This document shows, in pieces, positions 62,996-64,000 of a stretch of DNA of 64,000 nucleotides (positions are counted from its first letter, which is position 1; each line of letters begins with the position of its first letter). The translations under genes were made by a program, and so were the position numbers. This stretch comes from Chitinophaga varians (GTDB lineage: Bacteria > Bacteroidota > Bacteroidia > Chitinophagales > Chitinophagaceae). The notes under the pieces were generated by a model. The model searched no databases, had not been told where the DNA came from, and was given only the letters and a program-made list of their open reading frames with translations. Where the stretch lies: positions 992,001-1,056,000 of the forward strand of contig NZ_JABAIA010000002.1 in the NCBI RefSeq assembly GCF_012641275.1, in the 5' to 3' direction.

Positions 62996-63916
62996 ATGAA
63001 AAGATTGTTTTTTCCCGTCCTGCTGCTGGCAGGACTGACACATAGCGCCTATGCGCAAGACCACCGCTTCGATCCGCCATGGAATAAGCCGCCGGAGAGC
63101 AAGGTAATGTTTACCGTGCCCGGCGTGGACAATGTGCCCGATCTGTATGGTGATATCAACGACCCGCAGCTGGTGGTGTTCTTTGCCGGCAACCAGTTTA
63201 TGTGCATCGATGAACTGCTGGCGGCATTCAAACAACAGTACCCCGCTTATCAGCGCGTGTTTGCAGAAACGCTGCCACCGGGCATCCTGGCGCAGCAGAT
63301 AGAAGGTGGCTCATTGACGCTGGGCAATATGCGGATAACACTGAAGCCTGATGTGTACACCGCCGGTAAAACACGTATCAACGCCATGACAGAACACTTC
63401 AGCCGGACGGAAGTATACGCCTATAACAAACTGGCGCTGATGGTGCCCAAAGGTAATCCGGCGAAAGTGAACAGTCTGGCCGACCTCGCAAAGCCCGGTG
63501 TGCGGGTGGCCATGCCCAATCCCGCCTGGGAAGGCATCGGCAAAAGGATAGAAGAGGCTTATGTGAAAGCGGGCGGTGAACAGCTGAAGCACCAGATCAT
63601 GGACGTTAAAGTAAAGGACAGCACCACTTTCCTGACGCAGATCCACCACAGGCAGTCACCCATGCGGATACTCTATCACCAGAGCGACGCTGCGCCGGTA
63701 TGGTATTCTGAAGCCTGGTACCAGCAGATGATCGGACATCCGGTGTCGCTGGTAACTATTCCGGACAAACACAATATAACGGCCACGTATATGGCCGGAC
63801 AGCTGAAAAATGCGCCACACCAGCAGGCTGCGGCTGATTTCATGGATTTCCTGGTCAGCGATAAAGCGAAGGCTATTTATCGTAAGTATGGTTTTAGTGT
63901 GGAACAGCCTGGCTGA
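62996..63916 (+). CDS. Periplasmic substrate-binding protein, molybdate/sulfate-type
   Basis: The ATG at 62996 (an in-frame TTG one codon earlier is ignored) gives 306 aa with a signal peptide (MKRLFFPVLLLAGLTHSAYAQ). Two alpha/beta lobes of a type II periplasmic binding protein follow: DPQLVVFFAGNQFMCIDELL at the N-terminus, then VYAYNKLALMVPKGNPAKVN, LAKPGVRVAMPNPAWEGIGK and the C-terminal AADFMDFLVSDKAKAIYRKY. This is like ModA/tungstate or sulfate binding proteins. No ABC permease or ATPase for it is in the window, so it may act as an orphan receptor or carrier for the cytochrome/DsrE pair. The ligand is unknown. It ends 6 bp before a strong terminator. Confidence 0.85.
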   Translation: MKRLFFPVLLLAGLTHSAYAQDHRFDPPWNKPPESKVMFTVPGVDNVPDLYGDINDPQLVVFFAGNQFMCIDELLAAFKQQYPAYQRVFAETLPPGILAQQIEGGSLTLGNMRITLKPDVYTAGKTRINAMTEHFSRTEVYAYNKLALMVPKGNPAKVNSLADLAKPGVRVAMPNPAWEGIGKRIEEAYVKAGGEQLKHQIMDVKVKDSTTFLTQIHHRQSPMRILYHQSDAAPVWYSEAWYQQMIGHPVSLVTIPDKHNITATYMAGQLKNAPHQQAAADFMDFLVSDKAKAIYRKYGFSVEQPG

Positions 63917-63922
63917 TGTACT

Positions 63923-63967
63923 ATATAAAAACAAAAGGTGGCCACGTGCCACCTTTTGTTTTTATAT
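63923..63967. terminator. Bidirectional terminator after cytochrome operon
   Basis: A perfect 20-bp stem (63923-63942 with 63948-63967) closes a 5-nt loop. The outer part is AAAAACAAAAGG/CCTTTTGTTTTT, giving T-rich runs on both strands. Confidence 0.92.
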
Positions 63968-63976
63968 GCAGGCCGT

Positions 63977-64000
63977 ATGAAAAATGAGATCTTGTTGGTC
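63977..64000 (+). CDS. Possible start of a further gene (partial)
   Basis: ATG at 63977 opens MKNEILLV before the window ends. This could be the beginning of a receiver-type protein, but eight residues decide nothing. On the minus strand a frame ending in TAA at about 63963 (..DLIFHTACI) could equally be the end of a converging gene, which the bidirectional terminator would suit. Confidence 0.25.

Overview
The window looks like a chromosomal segment of a Bacteroidota bacterium, most likely a Chitinophaga-like member of the Chitinophagaceae. The grounds are a type IX secretion sorting tail, a CusA-CusC fused efflux pump, an outer membrane beta-barrel receptor of the Bacteroidota type, exported glycosidases and a sulfatase, weak Shine-Dalgarno sites, and several promoters that fit the Bacteroidota -7 element TAnnTTTG. 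Gene density is high and genes run on both strands in short operons. I see no rRNA, tRNA, insertion sequence or CRISPR array.

Layout. 1-1.5 kb: the end of an unknown gene, then an unrecognised 301-aa protein paired with an XRE regulator. 1.6-4.6 kb: a tightly coupled PIG-L deacetylase / GT4 glycosyltransferase / GH100-like glycosidase operon. 4.6-6.8 kb: a DUF2089 regulator, membrane protein and alpha/beta hydrolase operon behind a large palindromic operator. 6.9-19.9 kb: DoxX, a pseudo-receiver/CRP regulator, a Tricorn-like protease, aspartase, transketolase with a HAD phosphatase, a small porin and a GH95 fucosidase. 19.9-26.9 kb: a cation efflux operon (small exported protein, CusA-CusC fusion, CusB) divergent from a VIT/CCC1 metal transporter. 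26.9-37.9 kb: exported ADP-ribosylglycohydrolase, glucose-6-phosphate dehydrogenase, a serine hydrolase, a T9SS-exported Ig-like protein, a UvrA2-like ATPase and a sulfatase. 37.9-46.7 kb: a Crp/Fnr regulator divergent from a HAD-CAT pair, a VOC protein, a beta-helix GH28-like enzyme, a hybrid histidine kinase and a class I terpene synthase.

46.7-48.2 kb holds the most unusual locus: a solitary cas6 gene with no other cas gene and no array, flanked by an orphan terminator hairpin upstream and a long strand-specific hairpin downstream. 48.2-64 kb: FAD/Fe-S D-lactate dehydrogenase, a TonB-type receptor with an in-frame tandem duplication, a TetR-controlled TolC-HlyD-ABC exporter like E. coli YbhGFSR (two matching 29-bp operator sites), a 2OG-Fe(II) oxygenase plus Ada-like zinc protein pair, and a TsdA-like dihaem cytochrome / DsrE / binding-protein operon.

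The genes do not form one pathway. Several short units have regulatory DNA that can be read directly: DUF2089, Crp/Fnr, TetR and XRE sites beside their own genes. All protein functions come from reading motifs and family resemblance; no database search was run.
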